Origin: Pohlia nutans
Lineage: Eukaryota; Streptophyta; Bryopsida; Bryales; Mniaceae
Length of the DNA stretch: 64,000 nt
Assembly: GCA_022496805.1 (NCBI GenBank)
Contig: CM040100.1
Span: forward strand, 14,475,009 to 14,539,008
Reading direction: 5' to 3'
Made by a program: the position numbers and the translations under genes. Under the pieces are notes generated by a model. That model was not told the origin of the DNA, did no database searches, and saw nothing but the letters and a program-made list of their open reading frames with translations. Below are positions 47,943-60,800 of this stretch, in pieces (position 1 is the stretch's first letter; each line of letters begins with the position of its first letter).

Positions 47943-50804
47943 CTACAGACCTGCAGTCTTCTTGAGGTGCTTCTTGAAGTCCATGATGTCACCGTTCCAC
48001 CTGGTGATGGTCTTCTTCTCACACACCCAAATCTCCTTGGCGACCTGGTTAATCAGCCTAAAATCGTGACTCACAAGAACAAGTCCGCCATCCCACTCGT
48101 TCAGAGCCTCAGCAAGTGAATCAATGGTTTCAATATCCAAATGATTGGTGGGCTCATCTAGGAGGAGCAGATGGGGCAGTCTCCAAGCCAACCATGCAAA
48201 AATAACACGACTTTTCTGCCCATCAGAGAGGTTGCCCATTGGCATGACCTGCGCCTTGCCTGTCAGCCCAAAGCGCCCAATTGCAGATCGCATCTTCTCC
48301 TCCTCCAAGCCTGGGTACTCACTCATCATGTACTGCAGCGCTGACACATCCAGGGTTAGAGTTTCTGCAAGATGCTGGTGGTATTGAGCAATGCGAAGAT
48401 GATTGTGTCGACGAACCATGCCGTCCAGTGGCTCTAGCTCCCCTGTCATCAGCTTCAAAAGCGTACTCTTTCCAGCTCCATTTGGCCCCACCAAGGCAAT
48501 CCGAGAATCCAGATCCACACCGAAATCCACCTTCTCGTAGATCAGCTGGTCAGGTGTGTAGCCGAACTTGAGGTCTACGAACTGGAGCACAGGTGGTGGC
48601 AGTTTTCCAACATCCGTGAACCTAAAAGTCAAAGTCTTATCCCTCACCACCTTCTCTGCAAGTCCACCCCGTTCCATCTTCGCCAGAGTCTTCTCTTTAC
48701 TTTGAGCCTGTCGGGCAAGCTTGGCAGATCCGTGACCAAACCGTGCGATGTACTCTTTCATAGCTGAAATCTGCTCCTGCTCCCAGCGGTACTGCTTCAT
48801 TTGATTCTCTTCCAACTCTGAGCGCGTTTGGCAAAACTGATCGTAATTTCCTGAGTAAAACTTGAGTTGCTTGTTCTGCATGTGAATTATATTGGTGCAC
48901 ACACCGTTCAAAAAATCTTGAGAGTGAGATACAACCACCAAGATCCGCTCAAACTTCTTCAGGGTCTCCTCCAGCCACACACAAGCCTCCAAATCTGCAA
49001 AAATCAAAGTATGAGTGAATGGAAACTCATTTGTCACTATAGGTCTACACAGCAAGTTGATTACCAAACAATAACTGATATCAAATGTGAGGCAGCAGAA
49101 ACACACCGAGATGATTGGTAGGTTCATCCAGCAAGAGAATAGTTGGATTCATGAACAATGCACGGGCCAAAGCTATCCTCATTCTCCACCCTCCTGAGAA
49201 GTCACGTGTCTTCTTGTTTTGCATTTTCTTCGTAAAACCCAAACCATGCAAAATTTGAGCGGCTCGCATCTCCGCTGTTGCTGAGTCCATCGCCTCCAAC
49301 CTCTCGTAGATGCGCTCCAAGGGCTCACCACCACCATCATCCTGTAACCACGTCAAACATAGCCGATATCGTCACCAAAAATGCAAGCATGTAACTCAGC
49401 TTACAAAGCAAAAAAAACAGTACAATTGAAAGAACGAAAATTTAAGAAGCGAACTTAGCACTCACTTGTTGGGAAAGCTTTTCTGCTTCCTTTTCAAGAA
49501 CCAACCTCTCCTCGTCCACGTTCATGACTGCCTCAAGAGATGTCATGTCGGTAGCATCAATCTCTCTAGTCAAGTGGTAAATATCCATATGTTCTGGAAT
49601 TGGTACTTCTCGAAGTCCAATCGAAGTGAGCAAAGTTGATTTTCCACATCCGTTCAGACCAAGCAGACCATATCGTCTGTAAAGGAAAGAATGAGTGTCA
49701 GTTGCCAGACTCCCAACTACTACATCAACTTTAAGAGTTTTGTAGAACACTTGCTATTCTACCCTGCCTCCATTTTCACAAGCTACAATGAATTCAACCA
49801 TGCTTTCATAGTCTGCTTGGCTCTTTTCGAATGCAAAATCATATCCGATGTGTTGCACCAAGTCTGAGACTGACTGACAATACCGCCTAAGTGTCTGAGT
49901 GGCACGGCTTTTATGTCTGAGTGGAAATAAATCACTCATGAAACTTCACGGATGAAAACAAAATGTAACAATTGAAAGAAGAAATTCCATTATTGGACAA
50001 AGACTGTAAGAAGAAATTCCATTATATTTTAAAAGTTACTATAATCGACTGTTACTCTAACTTCCAGAGCAAACTTTCTATTTATAGATTAGGCACTGAA
50101 ATCAACCTTTTCAAACAGGAACAGAAGTTGCTAAATAGCTCTACTAACTCAAACCAACTCAAAATGAACTGCATCTTCTACTCAACTGAAGTAAACACAA
50201 AAAGTGTACACTAGAGATTTCATAACGCACCTTCCATAATTCAACTCCAGTGTGGAGTCTGCAACCAGCTCGTGCCCATGAAATGTCACAGATAGAGATT
50301 CGATCTGCAAAATCCACAAAATAATTTGTTTAATCATAACCTCAGAGTCAAAAATCTTCACGTTCCGAATAGCAACCAAACTTTCATCTGATGGCCACCA
50401 AAGCGCGATACCATCAGTCTAGCCCCTTCACGATATCACGCAAACGGGCATTAATTTGATCCGTCCTCCATCAATACAAACCAGCCAGCCTCGACACAAA
50501 AAAGAAACCCTCAAACACGCGATTCGAGCTACAAAGTAACTTTTAGCCCGTCACATCAATACAGGAATAACACCGGACTTACGTGAATATCCCTAGACTG
50601 TGCATGCGATGCTAGAACACCCGTACAAGTCCGATCTGTGATATTAGCGGCTGCCAACTCGTCGGCCAAAGTATCAGCCGTGGTTCCATTGGTAACATCG
50701 TTCAACTTCGTTTGGGCGACAACGGCAGCCGACTTAGATCCACGCTTCTCCGCGGCGGCAAGCTTCTTGGCGGCAGCCTTCTTCTTGCTTGCATCAGACA
50801 CCAT
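47943..50804 (-). CDS. ABCF1: ABCF1, GCN20-type ABC-F ATPase
   Basis: Soluble twin-cassette ATPase without membrane segments. ABC-F proteins act on ribosomes, and the GCN20 branch supports GCN2-type eIF2-alpha signalling. Exons in gene order: 50804-50583, 50304-50231, 49676-49466, 49341-49107, 48994-47943; all phases fit, giving 597 aa. Seen: the Lys/Ala-rich start [25 protein letters not shown]; Walker [10 protein letters not shown] (about 105); signature FSGGWRMR (about 219) and [11 protein letters not shown] (about 240); linker [20 protein letters not shown]; second Walker [10 protein letters not shown] (about 412), LSDGQKSR (about 500) and [17 protein letters not shown] (about 521). Length and sequence follow Arabidopsis ABCF1 closely. 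An acceptor-like TGTATTTAG lies a few bases before the start codon, so a leader intron is likely. Confidence 0.95.
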
Positions 50805-51540
50805 AGTTGCTTGTGCCTAAATACACACACGAAAATCTAAAATCTGCATACACCAAAAAAAAGAAAAAGAAAATAGTTATCTCCAAACCTCACGGGGGTG
50901 TGAAACACTCAACCAAAGAAAACAGAAAAAATAAAATAAAATCGATCGTCACCGTCGTCTAAAGATAAAAGAATCTCTTTAGAGCCCCGGCCGCCGCACC
51001 CTAACACAACAGACCGCAAAAACTAAAACCCTAGATGGCAGTTTGCACTGAATCCAAGCTCACAGTAAAGGAAAACTTGCATGAAAAGCACTTAGGGTTT
51101 GCTCTTGAGGAATTCTGCGGCACAGAAAACCCTAGAAAGCACCCAAAGTATGCCAAAACGAGCACGAGCCACAGAAGAGGCTAAAAAGCATACGAAAAAT
51201 TCCGGGAGAATTCAGGAATTGAAAGGAGAAGAGGAAGAGACGGACCTAACCCCAGTTCGACAGGCTTGTGATTGAGAAACGCAGAGATGCAGAGAGGGAG
51301 AGTGCAAGAGTGCTGCGGCGGAGTCGCAGCCTTGCAAATGAGCCGCCTTACAAGAGAGAGCCCTTACAAGAGAGGGGAAGAGGCGGCCGCTGGTGACCGA
51401 TCGTCCCATTTTGGACGAACGTCCGCGCCTTTCGTCGAACGAACGTGTGGTCCTTCGTCCAAAAGATATTGGGCACCCTTCATGCCACGAGTCTGTGGTA
51501 CTAGGTTAGAAACTTTTGGGTGAGTCAGCAGGTCTCTCGC
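50805..51540 (-). promoter_or_regulatory. Leader and promoter region of ABCF1
   Basis: A GC-richer block of about 700 bp upstream of the start codon (minus strand). It is likely to hold a leader exon near 51.2 kb and a leader intron. No clear TATA box. Confidence 0.4.
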
Positions 51541-53979
51541 CTTATGACCAGGGCTTTTTCAAACAGGTGGCACCAATGAAACAATGCTTTGAATGAAAAT
51601 TTGCTCAAATGGATGAAAATATGTCAACATGGATGGTATTGTGGCGATAAAGGATTGAGTTTTGGGTCCAAATTTAACTCTCTTCTAAATATAGTTTTTT
51701 ATAAATATATTTCACCACCTAAAAAAAAGTTGTTGATGACCTATGGGGTCTTGGACAAAATTTAATTCTAGTATAAAATAGGGTGTGAGAGTGCAAGTAT
51801 TTGTCTCAGTTTTTGTGCAATGAAATTTTGGAGTGAGTTACAAGGGACAATGTGGCCCTTTACTTTTATGAAGGGCAGTAGCACTGAATCTCGTGATTTC
51901 AATTTGCGAAAAGAAGGCAACTATTTTGGTGAGAGTCTTGCAATTATGAACATAGATTGCAGGAGGCAGCACGTAAAAACTCCTTCGGAGTATCTTGCCT
52001 CTGACATCCCTTAATATATGTTTTATTTTTATTTTTTTGAAGTTCTCACCAAAAGAGATTATGTTGTGCATCATGAATAAAAACTATATGTATAGTTAAA
52101 ATTGGGGGAAAAAATTTAGATTTTTGTTAAATCAATTTTTTTTAATTACTTTGAAAATTCATCAAAAATAAAATTTTATAATTTTAGCATATATATATAT
52201 ATATATATATATGATTGACTAAAATCTCACTTTACAATGATTAGCAAAAAAGATCAAATATTCGATCATGAAAAAATTGTGATTTTTTCATGATAGTAAA
52301 TTTTTAATACTACAATAATGTTAAACACTTTGAGTTCTTTTCTTCATTTGCATCGTATTAGTGCACCATATATGCAGTAGAAGGTGGTCCCTCCATATTT
52401 AGACCATTGCAACTGTGCCACGACATTAGAGTTTGGTTCTAAAAAGCGAAAAGAAAAAAAAACACTGTATTTTACTATATCTAGAAAAAAATAAAAAATA
52501 AAAAATTGAGCCCAAAAACATTACTTAACCTTAAAAGTCTGAGGGGTATTGGTCAAAACATAGATGTGTTATAATATGTGCTTTCTATGTGTTTAATGAA
52601 GTTTGGTCCAATAGACAAAATGGAGCGCATCATCTCTACAAATTATCCATATGGATAATCTTTCAAAAAAAGCGTTAGATATTTTTTTAATTAATTTAAA
52701 AGCACTAACCTTTGAACAGTTGTATAAATTAATACTTTCATGTTTAGAGTTTAAAATTTAGCATGATTAATTAGAATTAGTTTATCTATTCTAAACTTCA
52801 AAAAAACAAACGAAATGATGGAGGGAACATCATTACTTTCTTCAAATACCAAAAAATTTAACACTAAGACAATGTTGAGGTGCTCCTCTTTGAAAAATTC
52901 TCCTCACTAGAATTTAACTGAGATTGACAAAATTGGAAAGTAGACTTGATATTGTATTTTAAAATATTTTCTATTTTTACAAAAACTTAAACTTAAAATA
53001 TTTTATTTTTTTCAACATATCGGTATCTTTTATTTATCTTAAATTTATTTTTTTGTTCCAGGCAACCCGTTAAAAACGAGCAACAACAAATAAATGATCT
53101 CTTGGGAGCTTAGGGGTTAATTGTATTGGTTGTTAGGAGTGGGGTGCAAAATCAATCCAAATGCACTAACTTGTTTGAACATCCAATTTTGTTGCACATT
53201 TCAATAAAGTAGCTGTAAGATCTTTGGGAAGATCTCAAAAAAGAGTCAATTGAGTTCAACTCTCGGGGAGGTCACTCTATGTATTTTTTGAGTATCACGT
53301 GTGAACAAAGGGTATTTGAAAGTACCCTAAATTTTAAAAATAGTTATTACTATAATTAATAATAGTTTGAGAATATTCTCATATTAATTCTTGTAATCAA
53401 TTATGAGCATCCTATATTAATGTAAATAATTAATAAAATTTACCTTCAAAGATTTATTTGGACCCTATTTTTGTTCGCACGTTGTTACATAATATTTGGA
53501 AGTGACCTCCCTGAAGTTCAACTTTGCAAGTATTCATCAATATTCAATATTACACTCACAAATTATAATGATCAAAGTTGACCATAACTGTCAAAATTAA
53601 ATGAATTGGCCAATAGGAAGCAATAGTTTTCAAATTAAAATTTATCAAGCATAGACTTTTCTAAAAATTAATTAATTTTTTGTACTTCTAGAAATGCAAA
53701 TCTAAAGAAGATTAAAGCATTTAAAGCATCAATCATTGATGAGCCTTCTACTTATCTACTCTATCAAGTTATCCACTCCTCATAATTATTTTCCATTTTA
53801 ATTAGTCTTCAAAGTGGTGAGGCATACACCACATTTCTTCATTATAAGGGTTTTTCATCTGGTTTTCAAAAGAGTATGGTGCATGTAAGACATTCACCTA
53901 AACTCCCAATGTTACAATTACTTTTTCATTTAATTCTCAAGCTTCACCTCCTTGTCACAATTATTGTTCAAATTTTCCC
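51541..53979. other. Gene-free AT-rich region
   Basis: A CAGGGCTTTTTC motif at about 51549, followed by GGATGAAAAT repeats, resembles one end of the hAT-like MITE at 12455 but has no partner. A (TA)n microsatellite lies at 52190-52212. No gene is supported. Confidence 0.4.
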
Positions 53980-53983
53980 TTAA

Positions 53984-54608
53984 CCCCTAAACGTACCAGG
54001 GTGTCCTTGGAATTGACAATTTGAGAAAAAACATTATAAACTACTATTTAGAAGAATATTTTGGAATTGATATACAAATGAAAATTCTAGATTTTGAATT
54101 TTAGATTCAAAATTAGAAAGTTCAAAATTTTAGATTCAAGAATTTTAGTTCAAAATTAGAAAGTTCAAAATTCAAAATTTTAGATTCAAGATTTAATTAT
54201 AAAATTTGAAAGTTAAAATTAAAAATTCCTTCTAAATTCGATTACAAACAAAATTTTAATATTTTTTGAGTAAAATTTGTTGGAATGAATTTGAAATGAG
54301 ATACTCTTAAACGTGGTGATTCTTTGAAATTTTTGTGTTTCTTAAATCTATGACCTCATTTTTGCAAGGCCACTTTTGAACCACAGTCAATGCAATTTTG
54401 TCTTGGTCAACAACTTGACATACTTCTACATTTGTAATTTTAGAAAAAAATGTAATCAAGTATGACTAAATCCAACCGTTAGATAGGACAACAACTTGGT
54501 GAAGAATCTCCGAAAAATTGGATGACTTTCATCCAAGCATTGATGAGAACGTGAGAAGGGTTTGAATTTGTTAGTCGTCCACTTTCTGGACGCTCTGACG
54601 TTTAGGGG
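53984..54608. mobile_element. TTAA-flanked element, 625 bp
   Basis: TTAA 53980-53983 and 54609-54612. Both tips read CCCCTAAACGT. The right end carries GTCCACTTTCTGGAC (54577-54591), exactly 17 nt from the tip. The interior shares GGATGACTTTCATCCAA with the 46599 element. Tandem AAAATTTTAGATTCAA units lie near 54100-54200. Confidence 0.85.
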
Positions 54609-54876
54609 TTAAAGAGTGAGGCATGTGCCCCATTACCCCTTCCTTTCTCATAATATTATCTTAGTTCCAATTGAAAGGACTGAGGCAAGTGCCTCACCTC
54701 CTTGTCACAATTGATTTCTTTACTTCATCCCCCGATCCAAGGGGGTGAGTCATCTGCCATGACTTTGCTCAAAAAATCATTGAAGAAACGTGCAAAGAAA
54801 CTAAATACTTGCAAACCTTATGATAGTGGGTAATTTTCTATAAGGATGGGATTCTAAAAGGGTCAAGAATAGTTAA

Positions 54877-55456
54877 TCCCTAAATGCCCACAACCCTCTC
54901 TAGATTGCGCAGTTTTGCAAAGATGCATTATAAAATGAAACTGAGAGGGATATTTTGAACTTAATATATAAATAAAAGTTGTACATTATGAATTTTAGAT
55001 TCTATCTATGCAGTTAGATTAATGATTGATGTCACGAATATTTTTGTATAAAATTTGAAACGTAAAATTCAAAATTGTTTTGTAATTCGATTACGAACAA
55101 GATATTGACAATTTGTAGATGAAATTTGTCACGATGAGTTGAAATGTAATGTTCTAAGTGTTGTGATTTTTGGAGATTTTTTGGTTGCTTAATTCTATGG
55201 GTTGACTTTTTCAAGAGCACTTCTGAACTATTTTGAACTAATATTTTAGAAAATTTTGGTGAATCAATGCAACATGAAATGAGGCATACAAATTTCACAA
55301 TTCATCCCCTCTCTGTTTGAATCACACATGCATGAAGCTAACTTCCCATAAAATCTATAGTAAAAGAATCTACACTACAAAAAGTGCATGAAAGATGAGA
55401 AAAGTTGGATGAAATATGTACATCATCCAAAAAATGGACGCCCGGGCAGTTAGGGG
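54877..55456. mobile_element. TTAA-flanked element, 580 bp
   Basis: TTAA 54873-54876 and 55457-55460. The tips TCCCTAAATGCCC and CCCCTAACTGCCC are inverted. ATCCA-N5-TGGAC at 55425-55439 is 17 nt from the right tip. The left 270 bp match 61501-61762 closely. Confidence 0.85.
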
Positions 55457-55594
55457 TTAAAAGACCACGCATCTCTGGGAGGGATTTTTGGGTCATTAAA
55501 TTGTATTTTAAGCTCCATAATGATGTTTTTAGCAAAATAAAATAAAATGATTTCCCTCCAAAATTTCCTAATTCATCTATTGAAGTTGTTTATT

Positions 55595-55712
55595 TCTTGA
55601 AAGATAGATAGAAACTCCGAGCTTCTTGCAAGGTTGGCGTGAATAAAGTGTCTGTTCGTTATGCCAGTGATCCAGTGCCCACCGGGCAAAGGGCCATTGG
55701 GACAAAACTACT
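55595..55712 (-). mobile_element. Possible 3' tail of a LINE-type retroelement (copy 2)
   Basis: Second copy of the conserved tail at 26842, with the same TTTCTATCTATC end on the minus strand. It lies between two TTAA elements. Confidence 0.5.
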
Positions 55713-55817
55713 CTCCTTTTTCAAGGATAGACACTATAGTAACCTAGAAGAATAAGAGGGAATAAGTAAATCCGACCTGAAAGGTGGATGCGTATTTTTT
55801 AAAATATTCAATATTAA

Positions 55818-56163
55818 CCCTTAAACGTCATGGTAAGCCCCATGGGCTTATTTAAAAGAGAATAATCAAGAAAAAAGTAGATTTTCTCAACCAAATCAAG
55901 CGTGGATTGGTGCGTTGGAAAGCTACTGAAAAAGCGATCTAGATTGCAAATTTGCGCCTCATTTGAGAGATTGTCGAATCGTTGGTAAGCAATCAAAGTT
56001 ATGAAATTGAACAAGTTTTTGAGGCGGGGCAGCTGAGATGCCGCAGTGCTACAGTGCTGGCCAACAGTGTCCCGCAGAGCCGTTTTTGCATTTTTTTTTT
56101 TTGCCTCCGAAAATTTAGATGCCTTCCGGGCTGCCCCGCCCAGGCCCTCTTGACGTTTAAGGG
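55818..56163. mobile_element. TTAA-flanked element, 346 bp, perfect 13-bp tips
   Basis: TTAA 55814-55817 and 56164-56167. Both tips read CCCTTAAACGTCA. A hairpin TAAGCCC-CAT-GGGCTTA (55834-55850) starts 16 nt from the left tip. An open frame of 123 residues happens to cross the whole element on the minus strand and has no domain features. Confidence 0.88.
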
Positions 56164-56167
56164 TTAA

Positions 56168-56782
56168 GTGAGATACACACATCAAAAAAATTGCATATCA
56201 TGAAGTCAACTAAACTTTGATCATGCATAATTCCATGAGGTTTTGTTCAATCATGTTATTTTTTTCAAAGTGTATCAAATAAATATTTCTTTGTTTTGGT
56301 CTTTCAAATTTCTAATTTTAGGCTCATCCCCTCATCCAAAGTGAGGATAATGATCTCAAGAGCACTTTTTGATGACCTAATTATTAGCAATGATTCTTTT
56401 TGGTTAGATTGATCAATTAAAGTTATAAATTACATATTTAGCTTCATTTTGGTATACACTACAAAGTAAAAAAGATTTTTTTCAAAAAGTGAAAAGAAAG
56501 TTGTGAATATGCATAGCATAATAGAGCAATGGGAGCCAACACCCTTTTGCAATAGGACCACAATCAGTTACAATTAAAAACTAAGTATAAGTGGCAATGA
56601 TACTATAGTCCCAAAATTCATGGTATACAAATGACATTCTTTCGTTACTTAGAAAAGTGGATCTAATTGAAGATTCTCTTTCAATTCAGTTTTCAAAAGG
56701 GTGCTCCATTGCTCTGCTCTATTATACTATGCTCTATTATGCTATCATGGTGCTAAAAAATGAGAGAAACCCTTGTCCTTTT
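56168..56782. other. AT-rich spacer between elements
   Basis: No gene or element boundary seen. Confidence 0.4.
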
Positions 56783-56786
56783 TTAA

Positions 56787-57321
56787 CCCTTTGACGTGCC
56801 TACGTCCATATAATGGATAACAAATAGCTTGCAATCTTTCTCAACACTACATCCTGGACAATTTTTCATCCATCTAAATTTCTCTTGGTTCTTGTGTTAG
56901 TTCACTATCATTTGTACGGAATGGATCTTCAAAATAAGATATTGTGAATTTTCGAAAAACAACACAATTGGTTTATGTCAAGTTTCATTCTTAGTTCAAA
57001 AAGTGAGATCTTAAACATGATTTTCCAAAATAAGTAGAATCAAATAATGAAAACCATACCATCTAGTAGTGCATGTTATTCCAATTTCATTACAATATTT
57101 TTAAAAATTTTGGTGTTAATTTGGGATATTTCAGGAGAAAACTTTGCAAAATCAATTAAAAAATTTGAATAAAAAAAATGATGAATCTAACCGTACAGAT
57201 GTGATCTTCACATTGACATTCACAACTTTGCTATGTACAGTACATCAACTCCATTTTTGCTTTTCATCAAACATTTTATAACGAATCTTTGAAAACAGTG
57301 TTGAATCGGGACGTGAAAGGG
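56787..57321. mobile_element. TTAA-flanked element, 535 bp
   Basis: TTAA 56783-56786 and 57322-57325. The tips CCCTTTGACGTGCC and CCCTTTCACGTCCC are inverted with two mismatches. GTCCATATAATGGAT (56804-56818) lies exactly 17 nt from the left tip. Confidence 0.82.
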
Positions 57322-57324
57322 TTA

Positions 57325-57544
57325 AGGTAGGAGCACCCAATTCCAACAGTGTACCCAATGTCAATAAATTCTAGACACGTCATTCATTTTAGAACCTAAA
57401 TCTAAGCACATCATAGAGCCTTTATTATTTGTTGACAAAAATGATAAGCTACCTATGGTCTACCTAGATTTATGTTCTAGAATGACTACCATGTCTATTA
57501 ATTATCGGCATTGGGTACACTGTTGGAATTGGGTGCTCCTACCT
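57325..57544. mobile_element. 220-bp MITE with AGGTAGGAGCACC tips (copy 1)
   Basis: Inverted tips of about 37 bases start AGGTAGGAGCACCCAATTCC. TTAA (or just TA) is repeated at both edges, and the left TTAA is also the right TTAA of the preceding element. A second copy of the same length lies at 60387. Confidence 0.88.
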
Positions 57545-57885
57545 TAAGGGTTTTTCCAGATGGGTTAAGAGCATGCTCCTGGCCACACTGCCACTTGGCG
57601 CACAGGCAGCCTCAAATTCTCCACCTGGCAACCTGCCACCGCAAGCACTCCACTTTGCACCGAACGGAACCGGAAGCCCCAACCAAGGCCACGCCACCCT
57701 CTGCAACAATCCTTCAGTCTTCTCAGTATCATTCTCTTCCAGGAAAAAAACAACACACGATTCTCTAGTCGACCAGGACACAAGCAATCAGGCTCAGAAA
57801 TCTGTGGGTTCATCAGAACTCCGATCCATTTTTGAATTCTGGACCGCGCTCAACTTTTGTAATTCAGCAACTAGTTGGCACATCC

Positions 57886-60800
57886 ATGGCGCAGCCCAAA
57901 GTGCAGGCGCCCTTCATTCCGGGGCAGAAGGAGGCAGCCGACCTCATGAATGAAGTCCCCGCCGAGCACAACAAGCCTCCTCCAAGTACTGCCCTTTTTC
58001 GCCTTTGCCTTTTGAATCGATTGATTGATTGATTGTAACTCCTCATTGAATCGATTGATCGATTGATTGTAACTCCTCATTTTAGTGTTTCGGTTAGTGC
58101 AGCTTCGAAAATTGTGAAATCTAACATACTTGGAAGCGCTGAACATAGTTTTGTTTATCTTAAAATTGAATTGTTGGCAGATCGGCCCATGAAAGAACGC
58201 ATTGTATGCAAAAGTTGTTAGGGTTTCAAAATTTTGATGGAAATTTGAGCTCGTGTACAGTCTCAAGATCAATATGTATTAATTGTGTAAGATTTTGGAG
58301 CGTCAAATTGAAGTTGAGGTAAACTTGATTGCAAGTATTGAACAATGTGAGAGTTGTTACAAGTATAGAAACTATAGATGATCTCCTTAAATCAAACTTT
58401 TTGAAGAATGAAAAGAACTTTGACCACATGGGAATCTTGAGTTCTTTTAATAAAGCCACATTGACGTAGATAGTGAGTGCTAGATTAACTTTTAGATTAC
58501 TAATTTATGGAACTCATCCTCAATTGTTACATCCTCACATACAGGAGTGTACTCACTAGTAGGAAATGTGTTGTTTTTCACTTCCTATAAATGAAAAAGG
58601 AATGAAACCGCACTAAGCACATGGGTTGTGTCAATGTTGGTGAGTGGTTTTGGTCACAAGAAGACATAAATATAAGCATAATATTCAATCACTGTTCACT
58701 GTTTTCACAAAGTGGGGAACGAAAGACGACAGGTCTGCTACTAGTGACTGCTTCATATTGGTCGGTCAATTGTGTAATAGAAAATTTTGGTGATGGAAGT
58801 AGTGGTGCATTTGTTGAATTATGGTGAATTGAGTTTTTAGTCTTTGGCTTGAGAAAGACCTGTCTTTGAGTTATCAAGAGATTTACACGAAGGTTGAATG
58901 AGGAGTAACTACCACTCTTGTGGGTGATGATTACTTGTGCTCAGATGAGATTAAATTCAGTGTTAGCTCTTGTGATAGTCACTGACTCAAATATAAGATA
59001 AGGTAAGACAGTGTAACTCGTTTCTATTTTTAATCAGATTTGGTGAATTGAGTTGCTAAAAATGTTTTAAACCCTACTTTGATGTTAGAGTTTCAAGCAT
59101 AAAAGTTTCAACAGCTTTGAACATGAATAAATAAGAAATTAGCTTGAAGAAAGATTTCATGTATAGGGTTCAAATTTTTGAGTCAAAATGATAATTCTAT
59201 TAAGTTTTAGAATGTATACCGTTTGCTGATTAGAGTTTCAACTTTGACAATTCATAAAACGTTTTAGAAATGTTCCAAAATTGTTTTCTTTTCAATTTTA
59301 AACTACAAACCTTAATATTACTTATAACCCACATTTTTTTTTTCTGAAAACCATGAGCAGTTACTTTATAATAACCCTTGAAAGACCAAGAAGCCTGAAT
59401 TGGGCCTCATGTTTATTTTAGCATTTTTGAGAAGGTCGTATGTAGACTTTCTTTAGCTCAAATTTATTTGTGTTTTGACGAGCTCATCCAATGTTCTTCA
59501 CTAAGGCCCTCTTTACACTAGAAGTGAGAAGTCGTGGAGAAAACCTCACAAGGGCCATGGCTCATTCTTGAGAAGCCAACCTTTGAACTTGACGGCCTTT
59601 GGATATAGTGTAAAGTGAGAAGGGGCCACAAAATAAAGTGCCGATTTTTAAAAATAAAGTTCTTACATATTTCTTAAAAAATAAAAAATGATTGGTTGTG
59701 AGAATTTTGGCCAAATGGCCCCCCGGATTTTGTGTTAAACCCACCTCTTGAGGTGGGCTTGACGCAAAATCCGGGGGCCTTGAAAAATGTGCACTTTTGT
59801 TGCCACGAAGGACAAAAGTGTTGTCCATGTCATTTTCTCCTCATTCCGTCCCTTGGACTGAAAATTTCGGGTGTAAAGTGACATTCTTTGGTCTTCTCGG
59901 TTTTTAGGCCTCCCATTGGCTGAAATTTCTCTCCTCACGGCTTCTCATCTCTAGTGTAAAGAGGCCCTAATTCCAGTGATATAAAATTTGACCCCTCCTA
60001 AATTATATTTTTCATAGTATATAATCAATTGAATTTGTCATTTCGGAACCATGAATCCTTGGTCCTTTAGGGGTGTAAGTGACGCAAATAGTCTTCTCGA
60101 CCTTAGAAGAGCTGAAATATAATAACAACTTTGATCGGCTCTGATTTGTTCAATTTAAATTACATACATACTTTGATCAAACATTCAATGGGATCCTTTC
60201 TGATGCGCACTACCATTGAATAAAAATCGAATTATACAAATTGTACCTTCAAAGTTGGATGAACCGCGGGTTTACTTGTGTGAAGAGAAAATCATTTTCA
60301 TTCAATAAGTGATGGCATATACATAAGTTGAAGGCATTACTTTTGGGTTAAGATGTTATATTTGGGTGCTTTCATAACATTCTACAAGGTAGGAGCACCT
60401 AAAACCAACACTGTACCTAATCGCAACAAAATCTAGGCTCGATAGTCATTCTAGAACGTAAGTCTAGGTAGACCATAGATAGCTTATCATTTTGGTCAAC
60501 ATACAATAAAGGTTTTATGATGTGCCTAGATTTGCGTTCTAAAATGATTGCATGCTCTAAATTTTGTTGTAATTAGGTATAGTGTTGGTTTTAGGTGTTC
60601 CTACTTTAGTACTACTCAATTCCACTCGTCAGGAGCCCTTTGATTCCTCACATGAGCCTTTTGATTCCAAACAATAATCACTACTAGGATCATACATTGA
60701 TTTTTACATTTGTTAGCAACGTCAAGGGAGTTGCTATATAACAACATTCCGGTTGTTTCTAAGTGTTACTTATTAAGTTGTAGTTACATTTCTTGAGTTA

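Noticed and set aside
55814..56185. 123-residue minus-strand frame
   Set aside because: Covers the whole 346-bp TTAA element from tip to tip; open by chance.
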